Origin: Brachyspira sp. SAP_772
GTDB taxonomy: Bacteria > Spirochaetota > Brachyspiria > Brachyspirales > Brachyspiraceae
Assembly: GCF_009755885.1 (NCBI RefSeq)
Contig: NZ_VYIX01000001.1
Location: 124,001-188,000 of the forward strand
Direction of reading: 5' to 3'
Length of the DNA: 64,000 bases
Shown here: positions 25,281 through 33,668 of the stretch, one piece after another
Position numbering within the stretch: position 1 is the stretch's first letter
Layout: each line of letters opens with the position of its first letter
Program-made: the position numbers and the translations under genes
Notes under the pieces: model-generated
The model's database searches: none
What the model saw: the letters and a program-made list of their open reading frames with translations, nothing else
What the model was told of the DNA's origin: nothing

Positions 25281-25344
25281 TTAGCTAGGCGAGTAGTTAG
25301 CTAGGCGAGTAGTTAGCTAGGCGAGTAGTTAGCTAGGCGAGTAG
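25273..25344 (+). repeat. 16-bp tandem repeat, 4.5 copies
   Basis: The unit is GCGAGTAGTTAGCTAG, all copies identical. The same unit occurs 2.5 times at 24924-24963, 1.5 times at 21375-21398, and as remnants at 17745-17777 and 18151-18167. The last half-unit is followed by CTTGAGACG in most blocks. Confidence 0.92.
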
Positions 25345-25782
25345 CTTGAGACGATAAATTATTACTACTTTTATTAAAAAAATTCCTATCCCTCGGCTTA
25401 TTATTTTAAAAAATTTGTTTAACTATATAGAGTGGGCGGGTGGGAATATAAATTTTTAAAATTTTTTGTTAGCTTTTGAGCATTTCCTTTCTTCATTCTT
25501 TTTTTAAAAAATTTACTCTTTCTAGGCTTATTATGTTAAAAAATTCTGTTTAACTTTAAAGGGCGGGTTAGGGTAGGAATACAAAATTTAAAAATTTTTT
25601 TTTACCACTCGTTTTTTAGTTCGGCGGCGGCGTTGGGGTGAGTGTTAGCGTTGGGGTTAGGTGGGCTGGGGCGTGGCGGTTTATTATTACCGAATGTGAA
25701 GTTATAAGCAAAAATACGCATTTTTTCTTAAATAATAATTATTATTAGTTGTATTTTTGTATTAATTTTATATAATATATAC

Positions 25783-27159
25783 ATGAAGACTTCTATTTAC
25801 AATCTATTTCCTCCTCTTTTGGGGCACATTTCGAATTGGTATAGTCATATTGATAGAATAAAAAGCATGGGCTTTGAATGGATTTATATAAATCCTATTA
25901 CTTATCCGGGGTTTAGCGGAAGTTTGTACGCTACGAAAGATTATTACAAATATAATGAGAATTTCTTTTCAAGTTCTGAGGCTAATATTGCTGAAAAAGA
26001 ATTAAAAGATTTTTTGAAGTATTGTAAAGAAAGAAACATAAAGGTGATGATAGATTTAGTTATCAATCATTCTTCTAAGGATAGTGTATTAGTTGATGAG
26101 CATTTGGATTGGTATTTATTGGATGATGAAGGCAAATTAAAATCTCCGGGTGCTTGGGACAATGGAGTATGGATTGAATGGGGAGATTTGGCGAGCTTCA
26201 ACAATGAAAAGCTTGAAGAAGAAGAAAATCCTATTTGGGAGTATTGGAAGGAGTTAATACTTCATAATTTGAGTTTAGGTTTTGACGGTTTTAGATGCGA
26301 TGCTGCATACAAGGTTAATAAAGACTTATGGATATATCTTATTGACATTGCTAAGACTAATAAAAAAGACACAGTATTTTTTGCTGAGAGTTTGGGCTGT
26401 TCTATGGAAGACACATTAACTTTAATAGATGCTGGTTTTGATTATGTGGCAAGCAGTGCAAAGTGGTGGGATTATGAGTCTGAGTGGTTTATAGAGCAGT
26501 ATGATTTGGCAAGAGAGAAAACTAAACAAATAGCATTTCCTAGTAATCATGATACTTTAAGACTTATTAATGAATATAACGGTAATATATGGGAAGTGAT
26601 GCAGAGATTTTTGTTTACAGCTATGGTTTGCGATATGTGGATGATAACTTTGGGCGATGAATACGGTTTTTATAATAGATGCGATGTTGTTAAAGGCAAT
26701 GAGTTTGAGAAAATTAGTTATGATTTAAGCGAGTTTATAAAGAATATTAGTAATTATATAAAAAATAATGATATACTTGCTAATTGCGGTAAAATAGTTT
26801 CTATTGATTTGCAAGAGAAGAAGCTAATTGAGGAACTTAAAAAGAAATTAGAAAACTCACAAGAAGAAAATAATCAAAATGACCAAAATAATGAGAATAT
26901 AGAAGATACTAAAGAGGAGAAAAAAATACCTCTAAAGCGTTTTTATAAATATAGTTTAGATGAAAAAGAAGCTCTTTTAATAGTGGTTAATACAAGTTGT
27001 AATAAAGAAACTTTGGAAATAGATAAATATAATATAATAGAAGATATATCATTTAATAATAGAGTAAATAATTTTGAAAGTGGAGTAGTGGAGTTTTTAC
27101 CATATCAGTTAAAGATATTTAAGGTGGTAAAGACTATTAGTTATAATTTAGAAGGTTAA
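25783..27159 (+). CDS. GH13 (alpha-amylase superfamily) protein
   Basis: The 458-residue protein has a GH13 barrel: VMIDLVINHSS at about residue 88, GFDGFRCDAA (nucleophile D) near 167, VFFAESLG (acid/base E) near 201, and FPSNHDTLR (third acid D) near 253. These correspond to the four conserved amylase regions, so it should be an active hydrolase or glucosyl/maltosyl transferase on alpha-glucans. A low-complexity acidic insertion (QEENNQNDQNNENIED) precedes the C-terminal beta domain. It is shorter than typical GlgE enzymes. The protein has no signal peptide and is cytoplasmic. A TTGTAT/TATAAT promoter (25749-25776) ends six bases before ATG, suggesting a leaderless mRNA. The histidine kinase gene follows after six bases. 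Confidence 0.85.
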   Translation: MKTSIYNLFPPLLGHISNWYSHIDRIKSMGFEWIYINPITYPGFSGSLYATKDYYKYNENFFSSSEANIAEKELKDFLKYCKERNIKVMIDLVINHSSKDSVLVDEHLDWYLLDDEGKLKSPGAWDNGVWIEWGDLASFNNEKLEEEENPIWEYWKELILHNLSLGFDGFRCDAAYKVNKDLWIYLIDIAKTNKKDTVFFAESLGCSMEDTLTLIDAGFDYVASSAKWWDYESEWFIEQYDLAREKTKQIAFPSNHDTLRLINEYNGNIWEVMQRFLFTAMVCDMWMITLGDEYGFYNRCDVVKGNEFEKISYDLSEFIKNISNYIKNNDILANCGKIVSIDLQEKKLIEELKKKLENSQEENNQNDQNNENIEDTKEEKKIPLKRFYKYSLDEKEALLIVVNTSCNKETLEIDKYNIIEDISFNNRVNNFESGVVEFLPYQLKIFKVVKTISYNLEG

Positions 27160-27165
27160 TTTTTT

Positions 27166-29565
27166 ATGTCAGAACATAAATCTATAGAAACTTTTTTTAG
27201 AGACTTATCTATGGGGCTTCTTTATATGGAAAACACCTATGAGATAGATAGAGTTGTAGATTTTTTTTTAGAGCAGGTTTGTAATTTTTATGGATTTGAT
27301 TGCGGAGAGGTTTATTTTTCAAAAGGGGACTATTTAATACTTAGGGGAGTATACGGCATTGATAGGTATTATGTTTGTAAGGTTGATTTTCCTATAGTAA
27401 AAAACAGAATAGAGGAAGTTTTATATAAGCAAAAAAGATATGTTGGAAATAATATGAATATTAGTGAGTATGATGTTTTTAATAATTATTCTTCACTAAT
27501 GGTTCTGCCTGTTTATCTGCATAATAACCCTATAGGTTTAATTGCTTTTAGAAATAAAGAGGATAAGAGAGAGTATTATAAAAATATCTTAGAAGATTTA
27601 CTTAACATAATAGGTCATTTTGCAGTATATGCCAATAATGTTTTGCAGAATGTTACATATAAAGAAAAAGATAAACAATTAAAGTTACTTAGAGAGCTTT
27701 ATATAAAATTAAGCGATATAGACAAATTTGATTCTAATCTAAAAGGCATTTCAGAAGATATAGCAAATATATTCAGTTCCCGCAAAGCGTTTATGATGTT
27801 TAGCTATGATAATAATACTAGGTTTGAAACTATATCAAAATATGGTTTTGATGATAATTTTGATTGTACAATTTTTGAGAAAGAAAATCATCTATCTAAT
27901 TGCATAAAAGATGGAAAAAGTTTTATTAATAATATAGCAAAGACTGAATGTGCAGAAAAATTTGTTGGTATTATTAATAGATCTGTGTTGTTTAATAGGG
28001 TTATGATTAGAGAGGGAGTTGATGTTTATATTGTTGTAATAGATAGGATTCCAGATGCTGTTAATCCATTGGGTGATTTTGATAATGAAGATGCAGGTTT
28101 ATTAAAGCCGCTTTTATTAAACATTTCAAGTAGGGTATCAGAATATTTTAATATAGTAGAGTTAAGCAAAGCTAATGAAAAAAATATGCGTCATATGTCT
28201 CGTTTAAATACATTATATGATATGAGCACTATTTTGGTAGAGCGTTCAAAGACAGAAGATATATTATTTTTGCTTTTAACTATTACAACTATAGGAGATG
28301 TTTTTGCTTTTAATAGGGCATTTGCTTTTCTTTATGATGAAGGGTTTAATGTGTTTAGGGGACGTATGTGTATAGCTCCTAAAGATGGTGAAGAGGCTGC
28401 TTATATATGGAATGATATGAAAAATATAGATAAGTATGCTTTAAGAGAAAAGATAATGCTTTCTTTTAATATGAATAGTATCAAGGCTTCTTGGGATTTG
28501 AATCAGCAATTTATTAACACAGTTATACCTAATAATGAGAATTGTGAGTTATTTTTTGAGGTTTTTAATACTCATGATACTATTAATATTACTAATATAA
28601 ATGAAGATAATAGAGTTGAACAATTAAGGCAGTATACAGACTTATTTGGAGATTATCCTTTTGCTATTATACCAATAATGAATGCTACTAAATGTATAGG
28701 TATGATATTAGTTGATAATCCTTTTAACAATAAGCCTATACCTAATGACGATTTGGATTATTTAAAGATGTTTGGAAGACAGGCAGCTGTTGCTTTGGGA
28801 TATTCATCACTTTATAATGAACTTGAAAAGAATAATAATGCTTTAAAGACGGCACAGAAGACTTTATTTGATATGAAGAGTTTGGCTATTATAGGGGAGA
28901 TGAGCTCTTCGATGGCACATAATTTGAGGAATTTTATCGTGCCTATTGCTGGGTTTGCTAATAGGCTTGTAAAAGTAAGTACCGATGAGAATATTAAAAA
29001 GTATGCTCAGATTATAGCCGATGAGGTTGAGAATTTAGAAAATTATATTAGAAAGAACTTATCATTTGCTAAGAGTATTAATTTAGAAACAGAGAAAATT
29101 AAAATAGAAGATATCATTAAATATATTACTATTATATCTAAAGAATACATAAAGAAAAGCAACAAAGATATTAAATTTTATGCTCATAATTTCAGTAAAA
29201 AAGATATTGTACATTGGGATTATGATAGAATGAATGAGGTTATATTCAATTTGGTTGTTAATGCAATAGATGCTATATCTAATGAACAATATGCTATAAT
29301 AAGCGTTTTATTTAGTGATAATTTATATAATGATTCAATGATAGATATAATAGTAGAAAACACTAATTCTTATATTTCAGATGAAGTTATGGAAAATATT
29401 TTTAAGCCATTTTTCACCACAAAAAGCCATGGTGTTGGTATTGGTTTGGCTATATCAAAGAGAATAGTAGAGGCTCATGGAGGAAGCATGAATGTAAAAA
29501 GCATTAATATTCCATTTGAAACTACTACTTTTACTATTACAGTTCCTGAGGTTTTAAATAATTAA
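27166..29565 (+). CDS. Soluble GAF-domain sensor histidine kinase
   Basis: The 799-residue protein has no membrane segment. Three GAF-like sensor regions occupy about residues 15-155, 180-320 and 345-545. The kinase part has the phospho-acceptor box GEMSSSMAHNLRNF with His at about 585, N-box NLVVNAIDAI, and the G-box GVGIGLAISKRIVEAHGG near the C-terminus. It resembles NtrB/AtoS-type kinases. The residue after the phospho-His is Asn rather than the usual acidic residue. No response regulator gene is adjacent. It lies six bases after the GH13 gene and 35 bases before an unknown gene, so co-transcription is likely. Confidence 0.88.
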   Translation: MSEHKSIETFFRDLSMGLLYMENTYEIDRVVDFFLEQVCNFYGFDCGEVYFSKGDYLILRGVYGIDRYYVCKVDFPIVKNRIEEVLYKQKRYVGNNMNISEYDVFNNYSSLMVLPVYLHNNPIGLIAFRNKEDKREYYKNILEDLLNIIGHFAVYANNVLQNVTYKEKDKQLKLLRELYIKLSDIDKFDSNLKGISEDIANIFSSRKAFMMFSYDNNTRFETISKYGFDDNFDCTIFEKENHLSNCIKDGKSFINNIAKTECAEKFVGIINRSVLFNRVMIREGVDVYIVVIDRIPDAVNPLGDFDNEDAGLLKPLLLNISSRVSEYFNIVELSKANEKNMRHMSRLNTLYDMSTILVERSKTEDILFLLLTITTIGDVFAFNRAFAFLYDEGFNVFRGRMCIAPKDGEEAAYIWNDMKNIDKYALREKIMLSFNMNSIKASWDLNQQFINTVIPNNENCELFFEVFNTHDTINITNINEDNRVEQLRQYTDLFGDYPFAIIPIMNATKCIGMILVDNPFNNKPIPNDDLDYLKMFGRQAAVALGYSSLYNELEKNNNALKTAQKTLFDMKSLAIIGEMSSSMAHNLRNFIVPIAGFANRLVKVSTDENIKKYAQIIADEVENLENYIRKNLSFAKSINLETEKIKIEDIIKYITIISKEYIKKSNKDIKFYAHNFSKKDIVHWDYDRMNEVIFNLVVNAIDAISNEQYAIISVLFSDNLYNDSMIDIIVENTNSYISDEVMENIFKPFFTTKSHGVGIGLAISKRIVEAHGGSMNVKSINIPFETTTFTITVPEVLNN

Positions 29566-29600
29566 TAAAAATATTCCGATAATAGTGTTGGAGTAATTTT

Positions 29601-30404
29601 ATGGCAAAAATAAGTGAAGTAGCTAAGGCTGAATGTGTTAGAAGACAAAACAAATATAAAGATTTACTTTCTGTTGTAGAATCTAAATTAAACAAATTAG
29701 AAAAAGAAATATCTACTATAGATGATGAATTATATGCATCATTAAAAAAGATAGATTTAGCGGTTTTATATATAAATGCTTCTTCATTAATAGCAACTTC
29801 TTGTTATGTTGCAATAGATTCTATAGATGTGAGATCAGAAAATCAGCTTAATGATGGAAGAAGATATATTAACAAGGCCATTATTTTACTTGAAGAGGCT
29901 TTAGGCAATTATGCCGATGATTCGCTTTCATTAAATGAAGATATACATGAATATTTAAAAGATAAGCTTAATGATGAATGGAGATATAAGTTTATATGTT
30001 CATTTGGTTATGTTATAGACTTTTTTAAGTATTGCTATGGTGAAACTTCTAAGTGGCTTCAGAATTTTTATGAGATAGAATGGCGTTTTGCTTTAATATC
30101 AAAAAACATAATAGATTTTAAAAATTACATAAAAGAGTTAAGCCCAGATATAGATGGGTATATTTACAGAGTTAAACTCATGAGATTATCAAAGTCTTTA
30201 CTATCAGCAGCGGCAGAACAGCATAGAACAAAGTATGAATTAAAAGAAAGAAGACTAGATGATATGAAAATAGCTCTTAATTTAATGGCTACTTTAAGAA
30301 GAATAAATATATATCTTAATGAAACAGAAGAGGCGGAGTCACAGAAAAAGATTTATGACCTTTGGAAAAAGAAAATGGATGATGACATCAAAAAAATGTC
30401 TTGA
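29601..30404 (+). CDS. Unknown helical protein in the kinase operon
   Basis: This 267-residue protein is not recognised. It is predicted to be almost entirely helical, with a coiled-coil-like start (ESKLNKLEKEISTIDDEL) and a charged end (YDLWKKKMDDDIKKMS). There is no signal peptide or membrane segment. It follows the histidine kinase on the same strand with a GGAGTAATTTT site, so it could be a partner or output protein. It converges on mtaB with an 18-base gap. Confidence 0.65.
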   Translation: MAKISEVAKAECVRRQNKYKDLLSVVESKLNKLEKEISTIDDELYASLKKIDLAVLYINASSLIATSCYVAIDSIDVRSENQLNDGRRYINKAIILLEEALGNYADDSLSLNEDIHEYLKDKLNDEWRYKFICSFGYVIDFFKYCYGETSKWLQNFYEIEWRFALISKNIIDFKNYIKELSPDIDGYIYRVKLMRLSKSLLSAAAEQHRTKYELKERRLDDMKIALNLMATLRRINIYLNETEEAESQKKIYDLWKKKMDDDIKKMS

Positions 30405-30422
30405 TAAGGTTTTAATATTATT

Positions 30423-31670
30423 TTACTCTGCTATTATAATATCATCTTCATATTTTAAAGATTTTACTGTTATTAGCTCTTTTTTATTTAAGGCTTTATC
30501 ACTTTTGAACTTTACTTTTAAATATTCGCCGCTTGTGCCTATGTAATAATTATTATCTAAAACCTCTTCAACAATAACATCCAATTTTTTGCCTAAAGCA
30601 TTGTTATAATAATTATCTTTCATTTTGTTGTTTAATTCATTTAAAAGTTTTGCTCTTTTTAATTTTCTTCTGTAGCCTATTTTATTCGGCATTTTTGATG
30701 ATGGTGTGTTTTCTCTGTCTGAATATCTAAACACATGCATTTTTATAAACTTTGACTCTTCGCATAAATTGTATGTATCGTTAAAATCATCATTTTCTTC
30801 TTCTGGAAAGCCAACCATTATATCTGTGCTTATTGCCATGTCTGGATTAACTTTATATAATTTTTCTATGGAAGTTAAATATTCTTCTCTTGTATATCTT
30901 CTGTTCATTAATTTTAATATTTTATTGCTTCCAGATTGTAATGGAATATGAGCATGCGGGCATAATACATCTTTATTTTTAAATAGGTTTATAAGCTCAT
31001 CATCAAAATAAATCGGCTCAACAGATGAAAGTCTTATTCTAATGCCGTATTTAGAAGAATGTTCTAATATGTTTTTTAGTATATCAGCAAATTTTATTTC
31101 GTTGTTAAAATTATAAGAGCCTAAATTAAGTCCTGTTAATACTATTTCTTTATAATTATAATCATTAGCAATTTTTATAGCTTCATATATTTTATTTGGT
31201 TCAAGGCTTTTATGTTTGCCGCGTACTCTCGAAACTATACAATAACTGCAAAACACTTCGCATCCATCTTGTATTTTTAAATATGCTCTGCTTTGCTCCT
31301 GAGGGAAAAATATTGGAGAGTTTATTTCTTTGTTTGTGTCTTTTTGTATATTATTAAATATTATTTGTGCTGCTTCTTCTTTATGGTCATTATTAATTGT
31401 TATTATATTTTTGTTTTCTGTAGTAAATCCTTTTTTTGAAACATAGCAGCCTATTAAAAATATTTTTTTTTGTTCTATATCTTCCAATTTTTCTAAGTAT
31501 GACACTAATTTTTTATCGCTGTCATTTGTTACGGTGCATGTATTGATTGCTATAGCATCTGCTTCTTTTAGGGTTGTGATATTTGCTCCCATGTTTTTTA
31601 ATTCATAGGCTATCTTTTCGCTTTCGTATTGATTTAGTCTGCATCCGAATGTGTGTATATGTATATTCAT
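30423..31670 (-). CDS. mtaB: tRNA t6A methylthiotransferase MtaB
   Basis: The 415-residue radical SAM enzyme converts t6A37 to ms2t6A in tRNAs. The N-terminal UPF0004 domain starts HTFGCRLNQYESE, which is typical of MtaB rather than MiaB (TYGCQMN), with further cysteines in NTCTVTN and IGCYVS. The radical SAM cluster is CEVFCSYC (Cx3Cx2C) in the middle. A TRAM-like C-terminal tail follows (KLDVIVEEVLDNNYYIGTS). Length and motif order are normal. The start is supported by a GAGAG site. Neighbours are unrelated. Confidence 0.92.
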   Translation of the reverse strand: MNIHIHTFGCRLNQYESEKIAYELKNMGANITTLKEADAIAINTCTVTNDSDKKLVSYLEKLEDIEQKKIFLIGCYVSKKGFTTENKNIITINNDHKEEAAQIIFNNIQKDTNKEINSPIFFPQEQSRAYLKIQDGCEVFCSYCIVSRVRGKHKSLEPNKIYEAIKIANDYNYKEIVLTGLNLGSYNFNNEIKFADILKNILEHSSKYGIRIRLSSVEPIYFDDELINLFKNKDVLCPHAHIPLQSGSNKILKLMNRRYTREEYLTSIEKLYKVNPDMAISTDIMVGFPEEENDDFNDTYNLCEESKFIKMHVFRYSDRENTPSSKMPNKIGYRRKLKRAKLLNELNNKMKDNYYNNALGKKLDVIVEEVLDNNYYIGTSGEYLKVKFKSDKALNKKELITVKSLKYEDDIIIAE

Positions 31671-31863
31671 TTATTTCTCTCTTTATTAATTATATTATTA
31701 TTAAAACTATATTTATTTTTTGTTTATAAATAATAACAAATGATATAATAACATATTTTTTTATTTTTACTACTTGCAGAAAATTTTAATTATGTTAATA
31801 TAATTATGTTTAGTAAAATGCCGATAATATCTTTATATTAAATTATATTCAGTGGAGTATATA

Positions 31864-33657
31864 ATGGATAGCAAGTATCGAATAGAATTAGATGAAAATT
31901 CCAAAGGGAGCATATCAATGAATTCTTACAATAACCTCTCATCATTAGACACAGTAATAAAAGTTATAGGTGTCGGTAACGGCGGATGTAATGCCATAAA
32001 CAGAATGATAGCTGAAGGCTTAGAAAACGTTGATTTTATAGCTATGAATACCGATGCTCAAGCACTATCTCGTTCTAATGCTCCTACTAGAATAGTTTTA
32101 GGCGATAGAGTTACGCAAGGTTTAGGTGCAGGTACAGACCCAGAGAAGGGTGCTGAAGCTGCTAGAGAAGATGTTGCTAAAATAGAAGAGATTGTAAGCG
32201 GTGCTAATTTGGTGTTTATTGCGAGCAGTTTTGGAGGCGGTACTGGTACAGGTGCTAGTCCTGTGGTGGCTGAGGCTGCTAAAAAGGCTGGTGCTTTAAC
32301 TATTGGTGTTGTAACTAAACCTTTTGAGTATGAAGGCAGACTTAAAATGGAGCGTGCTGAGGCTGGCATAGAAAAAATGCTTACAGTTGTAGATTCGCTT
32401 ATTATTATACCTAATGAAAACCTTTATGATATGGTTGATATGGATAACTATAAATATGAAGAGGCTTTGGCTGTTGTTGATGATATACTTCGTCAAGGTG
32501 TTCAGGGTATTTCTGATATTATCACTCAGGTTGGATTTATAAATGTGGACTTTGCCGATGTAAAAACTATGATTTCTCTTTCTAATGGAAGGGCTCATTT
32601 AGGTATTGGTGTTGGTAAAGGTGATGACAGACTTCACAAGGCTATTACTAATGCATTTGAAAATCCGCTTTTGGATGTTGCTAGTATTAAAAATGCTAGA
32701 GGAATACTTGCTAATATAGTTTGTCCTAAAGATTTTGGTATGAAAGAGTACAGAGAGGCTAGCAAAATTATTAATAACTATGCTAATGAAAATGCTAATA
32801 TAAAAATTGGTGTTTGTACTAAAGAAGAGATTAAAGATGAGATTATTGTTACAATAGTTGCTACTGGTTTTGATAATAATTCTAATAATAATGAAGAAAA
32901 AAAAATAGAAGATAAAGAATCTAATACTATAAAAGATGATAAAGTAAATGATGTTTCTAATAATGAAGTAAAAAATAATATAGAAAATAATTCTAATGAT
33001 ATTAAAGAAACTCAAAAAAATGATTTTGTTGTAGATGCTGCAGTTAATGCAGATAATTCTAATACAGAAAATTCAAATAATATAGAAAATAAAAAAATTG
33101 AAACTTATATAGAAAATCATATGAAAAGCATAAATAATGTAGAAAACATAGAAAATGCAGAGAATATAGAGAACGAAATAATAGAAGAAAAAACAGAAAA
33201 TAGTGATGATATTTCAAATAATAAATATGTTATTAACTTTAAAAATAAAATACAAGAGATGAAAAAACCTGTAATAGCTAAAAGCACTTTTAGCAGATTA
33301 AATCTTGAAAATGAATTAAAATCAAATAATTTTGATGTTAATTTATCTAGGGAGAATATATTGAGTGATAATGATGTTGCTGAGGAATATGAAGAAGAGT
33401 TAGAAAATAGCAAAATGAATACTATAGAAAGACAAGAACGTAAAGAATATAGAGCAGAACTTCATAGTGTTTTAGAAGAAGAAACTAATGAAGAGAGAAG
33501 AGTGGCAACTCCTTTTGAGATTATACCTGAAGAAGAGATGCAAAAGCATAATAATTTGGGAGCTAAATTGCCATTTGCTGATGAGAGTGTAGATACTGAT
33601 TATGAAAAACCAGCATTTCTTAGAAGACCATTACAAGTAAGAAATATTAATAGATAA
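31864..33657 (+). CDS. ftsZ: Cell division GTPase FtsZ with very long C-terminal linker
   Basis: FtsZ polymerises into the division ring. The 597-residue product has GVGNGGCNAINRM at the N-terminus, the tubulin signature SSFGGGTGTGASPV, and the T7 loop NVDFADVKTMI. The globular part ends near residue 340. It is followed by about 240 residues of low-complexity N/E/D/K-rich linker (many NN, EN and IEN repeats), then a conserved-looking tail EKPAFLRRPLQVRN that fits the FtsZ C-terminal peptide. Most bacterial linkers are 50-100 residues. The start is ATG 31864, six bases after GGAG; an upstream GTG at 31852 overlaps the site. The TPR gene follows after 11 bases. Confidence 0.95.
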   Translation: MDSKYRIELDENSKGSISMNSYNNLSSLDTVIKVIGVGNGGCNAINRMIAEGLENVDFIAMNTDAQALSRSNAPTRIVLGDRVTQGLGAGTDPEKGAEAAREDVAKIEEIVSGANLVFIASSFGGGTGTGASPVVAEAAKKAGALTIGVVTKPFEYEGRLKMERAEAGIEKMLTVVDSLIIIPNENLYDMVDMDNYKYEEALAVVDDILRQGVQGISDIITQVGFINVDFADVKTMISLSNGRAHLGIGVGKGDDRLHKAITNAFENPLLDVASIKNARGILANIVCPKDFGMKEYREASKIINNYANENANIKIGVCTKEEIKDEIIVTIVATGFDNNSNNNEEKKIEDKESNTIKDDKVNDVSNNEVKNNIENNSNDIKETQKNDFVVDAAVNADNSNTENSNNIENKKIETYIENHMKSINNVENIENAENIENEIIEEKTENSDDISNNKYVINFKNKIQEMKKPVIAKSTFSRLNLENELKSNNFDVNLSRENILSDNDVAEEYEEELENSKMNTIERQERKEYRAELHSVLEEETNEERRVATPFEIIPEEEMQKHNNLGAKLPFADESVDTDYEKPAFLRRPLQVRNINR

Positions 33658-33668
33658 GGGTTACAGCG

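Larger units (their letters stand above)
24847..25690 (+). repeat. Repeat block 3, end of the module array
   Basis: Two long units. The first (24863-25211) has hairpin G, 2.5 copies of the 16-bp repeat, the A/T segment and a G-rich tract (25110-25165). The second (25212-25690) has hairpin H, 4.5 copies of the 16-bp repeat, a duplicated A/T segment (25345-25480 and 25500-25610), and a G-rich tract (25620-25685) ending GGGCTGGGGCGTGGCGG. There is no RM copy after it; the GH13 gene follows after 90 bases. No gene is seen inside. Confidence 0.85.

Noticed and set aside
24924-25344. Possible CRISPR array from regularly spaced repeats
   Set aside because: The 16-bp units are contiguous with no unique spacers, and there are no cas genes.
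12411-25690. Prophage or transposon origin of the island
   Set aside because: No integrase, transposase, portal, capsid or terminal inverted repeats were found; the only repeated structures are the hairpin blocks.
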